A stretch of 64,000 bases of DNA from Cyclobacterium lianum (GTDB taxonomy: Bacteria; Bacteroidota; Bacteroidia; Cytophagales; Cyclobacteriaceae). This document shows positions 34,832 through 42,699 of this stretch, one piece after another. The position numbers and the translations under genes were made by a program. The notes beneath the pieces were generated by a model that saw nothing but the letters and a program-made list of their open reading frames with translations, had not been told where the DNA came from and made no database searches. The stretch covers positions 175,959 through 239,958 of the forward strand of contig NZ_FRCY01000006.1 in the NCBI RefSeq assembly GCF_900143075.1, in the 5' to 3' direction. Position 1 is the stretch's first letter; each line of letters starts with the position of its first letter.

Positions 34832-37141
34832 ATGATCTATCTGATGAGTCGATTACTGAAAGTAAACATTTTTGTGTTGCTTACTGCCATTTTCAGTCTG
34901 CCATTGGCAGCCCGGCAAACGCTATGGGAGCCACAGGCTGACAAGGTATTTCTCCAGGAAAAAAGTGAAATCGTTCGCACCACTGGGCCGGTGACTCAGG
35001 TAGCACAAATGGGAGAACGTTCCTTTGCCGTATTAGATGGGAAATTTCAGGAATTGAGAAATGGAAGCCTGGAGCCTGTGTCAAACGGTCCTGAAGAAAT
35101 AAACAAAGTAGAAGTACATGACCATATTGCCTGGATAATGGCTTCTTCCGGTTTTTTCAGGTTTGATGGGAATGATTGGCAAAAAATCAGCGATGACAGC
35201 TTTGTAGATGTGTGCCTGCATCAGGAAAAAGTGCACGCAGCTACCAGGGATGCCATTTACGTATATGAAGGTGGGAAATTGACCAATATTGAACCCGAAG
35301 GCGGATACCTATCCAGTGATGTAACTATGCTGATGGAAGATGGCACCCAGGTTTTGGCCGATCCGGTTAAACCCGGCCCGATCATCGCCATTGCCAGCTA
35401 CAGCGGTACGCTACACATACTTCAGCCTGGAAAACTGGTGCAGCTTTCTGGCAGGGTGATCAACGAACACCTGATCGACTGGGGAACTCTGCCTTCAAAA
35501 AACACCTTCGACCTGATGTCCGTGGGGAGTCGCTTATTTGTAAGCACCGACAGGGGATTGGGGGTACTCCGAGGCGCTTCCCTGCAACAAATCAAAGGCA
35601 CTGAGGGCCTTCCTGTAGAAGATACCCGGCAACTGGCACAGGGATTTGACCAGGATATGTGGATAGGCACCACCCGGGGGGCTATTCGCATGCTGGAAGA
35701 CGATTGGCATTATTTCGGAGCCGACCACTGGCTGCCGGACAATCGGGTCAACGACATAGCCGTAGCCGAAAACGAGGTACTGATTGCTACGGATGGCGGG
35801 ATCGGCATCATCCGTTACGAACCCTTTACCCTGCGAAAGAAAAGCGACCACTACGAATACTGGCTGGACCGGTATGGTCACAAACGAATGGGCTTTATCC
35901 ACACCATCCATCAATATGAAAATGAATGGGTACGGGAAATCAGCGACAACGATGGTGCCCATACCGCCACCTACCTTTCGGCGATGAGTTACAAATACGC
36001 CGTAACCGGCGAAGAAGCTGCCCGAAAAGAGGCGGTGGATGCTTTCCAGGCTATGTTGTGGCTGGAACGGGTCACACCCATCGACGGCCTGATAGCCCGA
36101 TCGATATGGTCCAGGAAGGGTGACAAGGGAGAAATGGGGCGAAGGGGATCCGGTGGCCTGCCTGCTAAATGGAATGCCACCGCAGATAGCCTCTGGTATT
36201 GGAAAGGGGATGCCTCCAGCGATGAGATCATCGCACACTTCTACAGTGTGTCCTTGTTTCATGATCTGGCTGCCAGGGGCGAAGAAAAAGAACTGGCCAA
36301 AGAACACATGCGGCGTATTGCTGGCTATATCATGGAAAACGGCTGGGTGCTGATCGATGCTGACGGGCAGACCACCCGCTGGGGTCGCTGGAATCCCGAA
36401 TACCTGCTGCGCCCCTACGGCTGGACAGACCGGGGCGTGAATGGGCTGGAAGCCCTGGCTTTTTCCTACGCTACATACGCGTTGACCGGGGAAGAGCGTT
36501 TCAAAAAGGGTTATGAGCAACTGGTGGATTGGGGCTATGCGGAAAATACCGTCAAGCAGAAAAATACCTTCCCCCCTTCTCAGATAGCTCCCTGGGACGA
36601 CAACCTGGCCTTTGAAGCGTACAATACCCTGCTGCGCTATGAGAAAGATCCCGTCCTGCGCTCCTTTTATTTGAGGAGCCTGGAAAGAACATTTGAGATC
36701 AAACGCATGGAGAAAATCCCCTGGTTCAATTTCACCTATGCGGCCATGACCGGAAATGATGCTGACCTGGATGCCGCCGTACAACATTTGCGGGAATGGA
36801 CGCTGGATTGTACCGAGCACAATTACCGCAATTCGCATCGGGATGATTTGTTTGTGGAAGAAGGTTATACCTCCTACGAGGGTGGGTTGAAAGCCATATC
36901 GCCAAGGGAGTCTGCCGTCACCCGCGGCGCCAGAAGGGCGATCGTACTGGATGGAGGCAGAAACAGCAAGCGCATCATGGAGCCGGTAGGCTTTATCCGA
37001 GACTACTGGATGGGCCGGCATTACGGCCTGATCCTGGCCCCGGATACGGAAGATCCGGAATTGTTGGAAGTGAAAAAAGGTTCAGGAGAAAATCCGGGTG
37101 CAGCGCCTTATGAGGGGCCGGATAGGCCGGATTTTCTGTAG
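34832..37141 (+). CDS. Secreted protein: N-terminal propeller fused to C-terminal alpha/alpha-toroid
   Basis: 769 residues; a start at the fifth codon (34844) is equally possible. Signal peptide ends near AAR (LTAIFSLPLAAR, about residue 28). Residues about 35-330 are propeller repeats of the two-component-regulator type: GRLVLSTDRGLGVLRG-like, RQLAQGFDQDMWIGTTRGAI, VNDIAVAENEVLIATDGGIG. Residues about 345-745 are helical with toroid landmarks (TYLSAMSYKYAVTGEEAARK, LERVTPIDGLIARSIWSRKG, EYLLRPYGWTDRGVNGLEAL, KKGYEQLVDWGYAENTVKQK). The toroid half resembles (alpha/alpha)6 glycoside hydrolase or lyase folds, but I cannot name a family. There is no sensor kinase domain. A periplasmic sugar-acting enzyme with a binding propeller is the best guess. 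Confidence 0.7.
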   Translation: MIYLMSRLLKVNIFVLLTAIFSLPLAARQTLWEPQADKVFLQEKSEIVRTTGPVTQVAQMGERSFAVLDGKFQELRNGSLEPVSNGPEEINKVEVHDHIAWIMASSGFFRFDGNDWQKISDDSFVDVCLHQEKVHAATRDAIYVYEGGKLTNIEPEGGYLSSDVTMLMEDGTQVLADPVKPGPIIAIASYSGTLHILQPGKLVQLSGRVINEHLIDWGTLPSKNTFDLMSVGSRLFVSTDRGLGVLRGASLQQIKGTEGLPVEDTRQLAQGFDQDMWIGTTRGAIRMLEDDWHYFGADHWLPDNRVNDIAVAENEVLIATDGGIGIIRYEPFTLRKKSDHYEYWLDRYGHKRMGFIHTIHQYENEWVREISDNDGAHTATYLSAMSYKYAVTGEEAARKEAVDAFQAMLWLERVTPIDGLIARSIWSRKGDKGEMGRRGSGGLPAKWNATADSLWYWKGDASSDEIIAHFYSVSLFHDLAARGEEKELAKEHMRRIAGYIMENGWVLIDADGQTTRWGRWNPEYLLRPYGWTDRGVNGLEALAFSYATYALTGEERFKKGYEQLVDWGYAENTVKQKNTFPPSQIAPWDDNLAFEAYNTLLRYEKDPVLRSFYLRSLERTFEIKRMEKIPWFNFTYAAMTGNDADLDAAVQHLREWTLDCTEHNYRNSHRDDLFVEEGYTSYEGGLKAISPRESAVTRGARRAIVLDGGRNSKRIMEPVGFIRDYWMGRHYGLILAPDTEDPELLEVKKGSGENPGAAPYEGPDRPDFL

Positions 37142-37235
37142 TTTGGCGAAAAATGAGGATTTTACATTGGCCTATGGGCACGATAATTTGTTTTAGGCCT
37201 GCTTCATTGCTGAATTTTGAGAAAACCTTTTTTAA

Positions 37236-37412
37236 TCAATTGCCTACGGCTTTAGCTGTAGGTATTATAGGGTCTGGCAGTGCCCGCGATGCCGACGTGT
37301 AAACCAAATAAGTATTGCGACTGTTCCAGCGAAATCCATCTGTTAAAGCAGCTCCTTGACCCGTTAACGTGCTTTTTAGATATTTCTCTCTTTCAATTCT
37401 GTACACCTTCAT
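37236..37412 (-). pseudogene. Truncated RES-domain toxin gene
   Basis: 58 codons starting with an ATG that overlaps the antitoxin stop (TGATG at 37414-37410). The start is a recognisable RES N-terminus: MKVYRIEREKYLKSTLTGQG then GFRWNSRNTYLVYTSASRAL. The RES signature is then lost: after SRAL the frame runs PDPIIPTAKAVGN into a stop. RES toxins are about 150 residues, with later Glu and Ser active-site residues that give the family its name; both are missing. The breakpoint is near 37280. A hairpin at 37243-37262 lies directly in the replacing sequence. The product cannot be an active NAD-degrading toxin. Confidence 0.8.
37243..37262. repeat. REP-like hairpin inside the truncated toxin locus
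   Basis: CCTACGGCT and AGCTGTAGG face each other with a 2-base loop; nine base pairs, one of them G-T. It stands where the RES toxin should continue. It differs from the cluster at 23.3 kb and may be the scar of a small mobile element. Confidence 0.5.
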
Positions 37413-37918
37413 CAGGCCAGGTTCCCGTATTCCAATCTGTTAAGACTATTGCTAACTTCGTGAATCCCTGTGATAGAATCAAATAGACTTTCCGGAGTGA
37501 CACCCCCCAATGATATATTTGGTTTTTTAAGCCAGCGTTGAAACTTTTCAACCTCGTCGTTAAAAACCGATACCCCAAAATCCATTAACTCCGTCAAGAC
37601 CAGAACCATTTCACTATCTCTTCCACTGAGTAATTCCTGGTCTCTCTTTTTCTTGTTGTAGGTAGTCTGAGGGATTCCGAAAAGGCGAAGAAACTGTTTT
37701 ACGGGCAAAGCAGCCCTTTTACTTAAAACGTCAATCGCCTCATAAGGAAGGCCTTTTCTGATGAGATTAACCCTATCCATCTTGTTGGCCCAGGCATATT
37801 CACCTGTACTGACTGTAATACGAGACTCTTGATTTTTTGACCTTTCCTTCCTAGCCCGCTGTATGCTTTTCTTTGTGTCGTAGCTTCTTCTTGAAATTTC
37901 ATGTTCTTTGGTCTCCAT
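37412..37918 (-). CDS. Xre/MbcA/ParS-type antitoxin (DUF2384) of a RES module
   Basis: 168 residues. The central helical region has VNLIRKGLPYEAIDVLSKRA, then LPVKQFLRLFGIPQTTYNKK as the Xre-like DNA-binding helix-turn-helix. The C-terminal toxin-binding DUF2384 domain follows (VFNDEVEKFQRWLKKPNISL, GGVTPESLFDSITGIHEVSN). The C-terminal tail in this group blocks the toxin's active site. The first 40 residues are basic and probably flexible. It normally sits directly before a RES toxin; here that toxin is truncated. The antitoxin itself is complete and could still act as a repressor of its own promoter. Confidence 0.9.
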   Translation of the reverse strand: METKEHEISRRSYDTKKSIQRARKERSKNQESRITVSTGEYAWANKMDRVNLIRKGLPYEAIDVLSKRAALPVKQFLRLFGIPQTTYNKKKRDQELLSGRDSEMVLVLTELMDFGVSVFNDEVEKFQRWLKKPNISLGGVTPESLFDSITGIHEVSNSLNRLEYGNLA

Positions 37919-38198
37919 AACAACATATTTACTTTAAATGTACAACAAATTAACTGCAATTTCAATTCTGATAAGTGAACCCACTTCGATGACATTCCTT
38001 GAATAACTACTAATAGTGTTCATTTATGAAGCAGTGCAAATTAACGTGTCACCCTTTCCATGTATTCGGATCAATCCTCGCTATCCTGATTTCCTAAACA
38101 CCTGGTTAAAGTTAAACGAGGGTAAAAAATTCAGGTAAACAGTAGCTTAAGATTACTGGCGGTTGGCTGAGCCCCCTAAAGTAAAGGCCGTAAAAGTA

Positions 38199-38738
38199 TT
38201 AATTTGACAGAATACCCCGCAGCCTTGGCCGGTTGTACCGTTGAAGGGCAATGGGATACAGGTTCAGTAGGATATTTAGCAAAAGGAGCCATACAGACTG
38301 CCGAAATCCATAGGAAAACGCCACCACAATACCGAAAATCAGTACGATAATGAAAATAATTGCGTGGCCGAACTCCGATTGACGGGTTTTATATGCCAAT
38401 TTTGTTAGGGTTTCCCTGTCTTTTTTTATCGGGTTGGCCGCTTTGGTCAGTTTCTCCCACTTCACCCACACCAGCAACTTCCGGAATAAATCTACCCCAA
38501 AACGTTTGTAAATTTTTCCATCCGCTTCCCATTTTTTTGAGTCAAACCAAGTCATGTTTAATTTTGGCTGGAATGTTTCTGTGAAGGCCAAAACCCCCGT
38601 CATCAATAAGAAATTTAGAACCCATGCGAATACAAAGGTGTGCAGCCCCTGCCAAATGCCTACTGCAATGATGCCGGCAAGAACAAAAAGCCAGGTCAGA
38701 CCCAGGGTTGCGTATTTTCGAATCCGCTTTTTTTCCAT
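38199..38738 (-). CDS. CrtO-like glycosyl-diaponeurosporenoate acyltransferase family membrane protein
   Basis: 179 residues with four predicted membrane helices (about 10-30, 33-52, 121-142, 145-165). The C-terminal NLYPIALQRYNRPRL matches the end of staphylococcal CrtO (I recall ..VPIIIVQRYNRPRL). The middle ADGKIYKRFGVDLFRKLL, the KWEK segment and TRQSEFGHAI also align in order with that family. CrtO esterifies a carotenoid glucoside in staphyloxanthin synthesis. No carotenoid gene is nearby, so the substrate here may be another glycolipid. It is a lone gene on the minus strand. Confidence 0.65.
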   Translation of the reverse strand: MEKKRIRKYATLGLTWLFVLAGIIAVGIWQGLHTFVFAWVLNFLLMTGVLAFTETFQPKLNMTWFDSKKWEADGKIYKRFGVDLFRKLLVWVKWEKLTKAANPIKKDRETLTKLAYKTRQSEFGHAIIFIIVLIFGIVVAFSYGFRQSVWLLLLNILLNLYPIALQRYNRPRLRGILSN

Positions 38739-38833
38739 AGCCAGATTAATCTATCAGGTAAACAAAAGTGGACCATCAGAGAGGTCTGCAAAAGAAGAAA
38801 AACCCGTTTGCAGCCTACCAAAATACAGCACAT

Positions 38834-39292
38834 TCATACCCCAAACTGCGTCAGGTGGTGGTCCAGGTGCTTGTAAAACATATTGTTCCACTCCGCTATG
38901 GTTAGTTTACCAAAGGACAGGGACTCCCTTCTGTCAAAGTGGTTTTCTCCCAATTCAACGGTTTTGTTGAGGTATTGGATCAGGCGATTTTTCTCTTGCT
39001 CAAAATCCCGTTCATCGGACACGATAAATGCAGGTGCCGTACGGACATTCCTTTTGTAAGGGGTTTCACTTACAACCATCTGCTTTACAAAGGCCTTAAG
39101 GACTTGTCGCATCAAAAAATTGGGTTTGGGATGTTTGTTTTCATAAGCCATTTCATAGGTGACGTTGCAATGTGCCAGCATTTGGGCCACGTTCATTTTT
39201 CCCCATTGCGGCTGGGTACCGGGGGAAAGGGAGTTTATCCGCCGGATCAGCTCCGCTGTTACTTCTTTGTCGAAAATAGTGGGTAAAGCCAT
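38834..39292 (-). CDS. DUF1569 (DinB-like) protein
   Basis: 152 residues from the ATG at 39292; the frame is open to 39325, but MALPTIFDKEVTAELIRRIN is the usual family start. The DinB-like four-helix bundle carries WGKMNVAQMLAHCNVTYEMA with the first His, and FYKHLDHHLTQFGV at the C-terminus with a His cluster, which together suit a metal site. DUF1569 proteins are cytoplasmic and of unknown function. No operon partner. Confidence 0.88.
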   Translation of the reverse strand: MALPTIFDKEVTAELIRRINSLSPGTQPQWGKMNVAQMLAHCNVTYEMAYENKHPKPNFLMRQVLKAFVKQMVVSETPYKRNVRTAPAFIVSDERDFEQEKNRLIQYLNKTVELGENHFDRRESLSFGKLTIAEWNNMFYKHLDHHLTQFGV

Positions 39293-39892
39293 ATTGTCTG
39301 TAGTTAGCTTTGGTAGTGATACCATTTTTAAACCAAATTTTTTCCTTGAGCATCAATTGATTACAATTTGTTTCACAGAACCCGGGTCATACTTAAAATA
39401 AATGATACTCCCTCCAAATCAACACCAAAAGGCCTATTCAACAATATACCCGTAAAAAGTTAATTTACAAAAGCTTGATTTGCCTGAATAATCTTTTCCA
39501 AAAAACCATCAGCCGGCTCTTAAACCAGCTTAATTTTTGCTTTAAGAAATTCTCTACCTGGTAATTTATCTATAGTATCCTGTGGTGCTAAATTTTGGCA
39601 CAACCTGGATTGGAGAGTATGAAAACAGTTTATTACTCTAAAAATGGAATCCGCAGCACAGTGGAAAAATTATTTAAGTGTATTCGGGAATTTTTTTTAC
39701 GCATGACCTGAGACCAAAGGCAAGATTTTTTGAAATTAGTACCTTTTTACTTAAATGCAATGCTGGCGAACACCTACTCGTTTGTATTCTTTCTGATAAA
39801 CCAATATTTCTTTCTGCTTGCTTTCGATTCACATTAAATGATGTTAAATTTACAGCATATTTACAGCGTTTTTAGGATAAAAAATAACAATT
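39293..39892. other. AT-rich region before the parDE module
   Basis: 600 bases without a supported gene and clearly richer in A+T than the flanking genes, which suits recently acquired DNA. Short open frames (for instance about 30 codons from 39619) have no recognisable product. The last part, 39846-39867, holds a direct repeat ATTTACAGC(A/G) in front of parD, described separately. Confidence 0.5.
39848..39868 (+). promoter_or_regulatory. Direct repeat in front of parD
   Basis: ATTTACAGC occurs twice in tandem, 11 bases apart, 25-45 bases before the parD start. ParD-type antitoxins bind repeated sites in their own promoter, so this is a candidate autoregulatory operator. Position and repetition are seen; binding is inferred. 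Confidence 0.35.
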
Positions 39893-40162
39893 ATGAGCAG
39901 AAAAACGATTGATTTTGGCGAGCACTTAGACCGATATATTGATTTAGCAGTTAAGCAAGGTGGATATAAAACCGAAGCTGAATATCTGCGGTATTTGGTT
40001 CGGAAAGATGAAGAGCGCAACAGGGCGTTTTTGATTACCAAAGCGGATATTCAAGAAGGACTCGAGAGTGGTACCAGTCCTAAAATCAGGACCTCAGAAG
40101 AAATTGTAACATTTGCAAAGAAAAGAGCCCTGAGAAAAACCGATGTAAAACCGCATGGCTAA
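39893..40162 (+). CDS. parD: ParD-like antitoxin
   Basis: 89 residues. The N-terminal ribbon-helix-helix shows ISRKTIDFGEHLDRYIDLAV-like sequence with KQGGYKTEAEYLRYLVRKDE as its helices. The C-terminal half (LITKADIQEGLESGTSPKIR) is the toxin-wrapping part. It overlaps the toxin gene by 8 bases, so the two are translated together. It neutralises ParE and represses the operon by family knowledge. Confidence 0.88.
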   Translation: MSRKTIDFGEHLDRYIDLAVKQGGYKTEAEYLRYLVRKDEERNRAFLITKADIQEGLESGTSPKIRTSEEIVTFAKKRALRKTDVKPHG

Positions 40163-40445
40163 TTATATTTTATCTGTCAAGGCAGACGAAGATTTGGACA
40201 GTATTGCCGATTATTCATTAGAGAAATGGGGTGAAAAACAAACCCTTGAATATCTTGACGAGCTGCTCAACTGCCTTGAAAAAATCGCAACAACGCCAGA
40301 AATTGGACGAGATGCCTCGGAATTATCTCCACATCTTAAACGCTATAACTACAAAGCCCATACTATTTTTTATGTAATTACCAGTTCGAAGATAATGATC
40401 GTGCGTATTTTAGGACAACAGCAAGATTTTCGGCGACATTTATAA
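40155..40445 (+). CDS. parE: ParE-like toxin (RelE/ParE superfamily)
   Basis: 96 residues of the usual ParE length. NYILSVKADEDLDSIADYSL and EKWGEKQTLEYLDELLNCLE give the two N-terminal helices and first strand. PEIGRDASELSPHLKRYNYK, then AHTIFYVITSSKIMIVRILG and QQDFRRHL, are the C-terminal sheet. Members usually poison DNA gyrase. Intact, so the module could be functional. It lies in AT-rich DNA between unrelated metabolic genes. Confidence 0.9.
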   Translation: MANYILSVKADEDLDSIADYSLEKWGEKQTLEYLDELLNCLEKIATTPEIGRDASELSPHLKRYNYKAHTIFYVITSSKIMIVRILGQQQDFRRHL

Positions 40446-40639
40446 TTGGTATCCTGGGAATGTCCCTCCAAGAGCAGGCTTGCCTTTTCTAAGTAGGCCG
40501 TGAATTGTACACTTTTTTGTGTTTGAACCACTTGAATATCCGAATGATTCCTGGTCCGAGGTATTTCCCGTCATTTTTTTAACCTGTGTCCATCTGTATA
40601 ATCTGAGGTCCTAAATTTAGTTTTTCCTCATCAAGCATT

Positions 40640-42298
40640 TCACCCCTCCTCCACAATCACCACCGAATCCTGATACTGCCAGGGGCTGATCAACTCCATC
40701 CAGCCGGACCAGCTTCGGCTGCCCTGTTCCCGGAACTCTCCGGTGAAAATATTGAACCAGGTGATCTTAAAGGTGCAGCTTTCCGGCTTTGGAAGCACTG
40801 CATTGACCCGCTCGCTGTCTTTAGGAATGAACATCAGGTACAGGCCCTCCCCGTTGCTTAGCGCGTAGCCATTGGTGGCCAGGTTGTCCGTTCCTATCCG
40901 GCTATTGGTCGTGATTTTGGGGTAACTGGGTTGCAGCTCGTTGAAGTTGAATCGGGTAAACAGCCCTGCCAGGTGCTTGTAGTAGTCAAACCGCGGCGGT
41001 TCAAAATCCTGCTCCTCCTCAAATGGATCGTGGACCACGATGTTCCAGGAGCTGTTCTGCCAGTAATAGGAACCGTACACTCCGGAAAAAACACACTCAT
41101 AAGTCCTGACCAGGCAGGTTTCCGGACTGGTGTAATTGCCAACAAAGGTGCGATAAGGACCGGTTTCATAGCCCCCGTGTTCGATGTTGACCACCGGCTT
41201 ACTGGCATGAGTGGCCCTTCCCTGAAGCATCAGGGAATACAGATTGGACCGCCAACTCTGAATGGAAATAAAATCCACCAGCTCCCCGTTCCGGGAGTTG
41301 AACTCATAATCATGGACAGTGAGCAAGCGGTTATACTTGTCCTTTTCCCTGATCCTGCTGATCCGCTCCTGTATGTACGCCGGATCGGCCCGTGCGTAAT
41401 CCAGTGCTTCTTTGGAAACATCCCAGATCACATTGGAAAAAGCCTGATAGCGATGGATAATGTAATCAAAATAAAGGTTGTCACCAGTCGAATACATGTC
41501 CGGCCAATTGACCAGCTTGTTCCAGACATAGATCATCAAATGGGCATCCAGCCCTTTGCCCTGCATGCTGGCCAGAATGCGGTCCCAATGCTGAAAAAGT
41601 TCCAGGTTCAGGCGACTGAAATCCGGCGATTCGTTGCTGCCTTCCCAGGCCGAATAGGGCGGTTTGCCGTAGAAATATTTATCAGGCACATCATCCGCCA
41701 CGCCCCAGCCTACATCGTAAGCATAGATATTGGCCACCACATGATTAAACCCGTTATCTTTTACGTGATCAAGTAATTGCTCTGTTTTGGGCATGCCCTG
41801 GTCATTTCCATAATCCAAGGCAAACAACCAATCCAGTTCAAAGGCCAGCATAAAATGGGGATCGCCGTTATCGTAGGCAAAGGCCTGGGGATTTTCCGGA
41901 TCGATGCCCACCGCTCCTTTTTGCTCGGGCCGGGAGTTGGGTTGCACATGTAGTTCCCCGGTCAGTCCACTGAGTTTGGGTTCGGAGGAATAGGTGACAA
42001 AGTGCCAGGTGCCTTGCTCGGCGGCCGAAAAGCGGCTGATCCATTCGTTTCCGCCATTGTAAAAGCCAGTAAGGTCCAGGAGCTGCCCATCGGGTCCGGT
42101 ATAAATGGCCCCGAATGTTATGTCAAAGGGATTGGTACCGGGATCGGTTTTGGCGGAAAAGACGATGTCGTTTACCTGCCATTGATCGATTTGCAGCAAA
42201 GCTCCCTTTTTGAATGGGGAAGTTTGTATTTGAGCTATGGAAAAGGATGGGAAGATCAGTAATCCTACAAAAACGAAAGAAAAAGCTTTTTTTAACAT
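40640..42298 (-). CDS. Secreted DUF5060/DUF4038 glycoside-hydrolase-like protein
   Basis: 552 residues. Signal peptide to about residue 22 (FPSFSIAQ). The DUF5060 Ig-like domain is at residues about 27-120 (DITFGAIYTGPDGQLLDLTG, NGGNEWISRFSAAEQGTWHF). A TIM-barrel-like middle follows (AFELDWLFALDYGNDQGMPK, GFNHVVANIYAYDVGWG, WNKLVNWPDMYSTGDNLYFD). The end has a beta-sandwich (ESCTFKITWFNIFTGEFREQ). The candidate acids are in NIEHGGYETG and the earlier AWEGSNESPDF. Members of this group (apiosidase-like) act on plant or algal glycans. It stands alone on the strand; substrate unknown. Confidence 0.85.
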   Translation of the reverse strand: MLKKAFSFVFVGLLIFPSFSIAQIQTSPFKKGALLQIDQWQVNDIVFSAKTDPGTNPFDITFGAIYTGPDGQLLDLTGFYNGGNEWISRFSAAEQGTWHFVTYSSEPKLSGLTGELHVQPNSRPEQKGAVGIDPENPQAFAYDNGDPHFMLAFELDWLFALDYGNDQGMPKTEQLLDHVKDNGFNHVVANIYAYDVGWGVADDVPDKYFYGKPPYSAWEGSNESPDFSRLNLELFQHWDRILASMQGKGLDAHLMIYVWNKLVNWPDMYSTGDNLYFDYIIHRYQAFSNVIWDVSKEALDYARADPAYIQERISRIREKDKYNRLLTVHDYEFNSRNGELVDFISIQSWRSNLYSLMLQGRATHASKPVVNIEHGGYETGPYRTFVGNYTSPETCLVRTYECVFSGVYGSYYWQNSSWNIVVHDPFEEEQDFEPPRFDYYKHLAGLFTRFNFNELQPSYPKITTNSRIGTDNLATNGYALSNGEGLYLMFIPKDSERVNAVLPKPESCTFKITWFNIFTGEFREQGSRSWSGWMELISPWQYQDSVVIVEEG

Positions 42299-42699
42299 GA
42301 CCCAATAAGCTATAATTTATGTATACGGTATACTTTTTGAAATATAAGCAATTTTATGCTGATGACCGAAAAATACCTGGGTTTTAATTCGGTTACCTGG
42401 AAGCAACTTGTGTAGGTAGCTGGGACACGAAAGGGTTGGGGTTTGTGTAGGTTCGAATGGTCGGGATGGGCTCGAAAAGGAAACCTTTCCCTCCGCCGCG
42501 GCGGAGGGATTTGTGCGCATTTGGGTGTGGTGGAATTCCGAAGCCTTGCCGTCCTTCAGTCCGGTAAAAATACCTGAGGTTAGCGGCAGATCGCCATTTC
42601 AGCAAATGCCAAAGGGAGGCTGAGCCTGTCAGTGTCGGGAGGGATTTTTTTGCGTAAACTTCAATAAATCTGTGCTTCAAATAGTAAACAAAAACCGAT
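42299..42699. other. Intergenic region with a GC-rich palindrome
   Basis: 401 bases without a supported gene. It contains the 22-base palindrome at 42488-42509 (separate entry) and a GT-rich stretch around 42435-42460 (GGGTTGGGGTTTGTG). Open frames of 67-95 codons on the minus strand here read through the palindrome and have no coding character. Confidence 0.5.
42488..42509. repeat. Perfect 22-base palindrome
   Basis: Each arm is TCCCTCCGCCG or its complement, 11 bases, with no loop. Among GC-rich palindromes in Bacteroidota this kind recurs between genes as a REP-like sequence. Only one copy is in this window. Confidence 0.6.

Noticed and set aside
42393-42680. 95-codon frame through the GC palindrome
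   Set aside because: Runs through the palindrome and a GT-rich stretch; no protein features.
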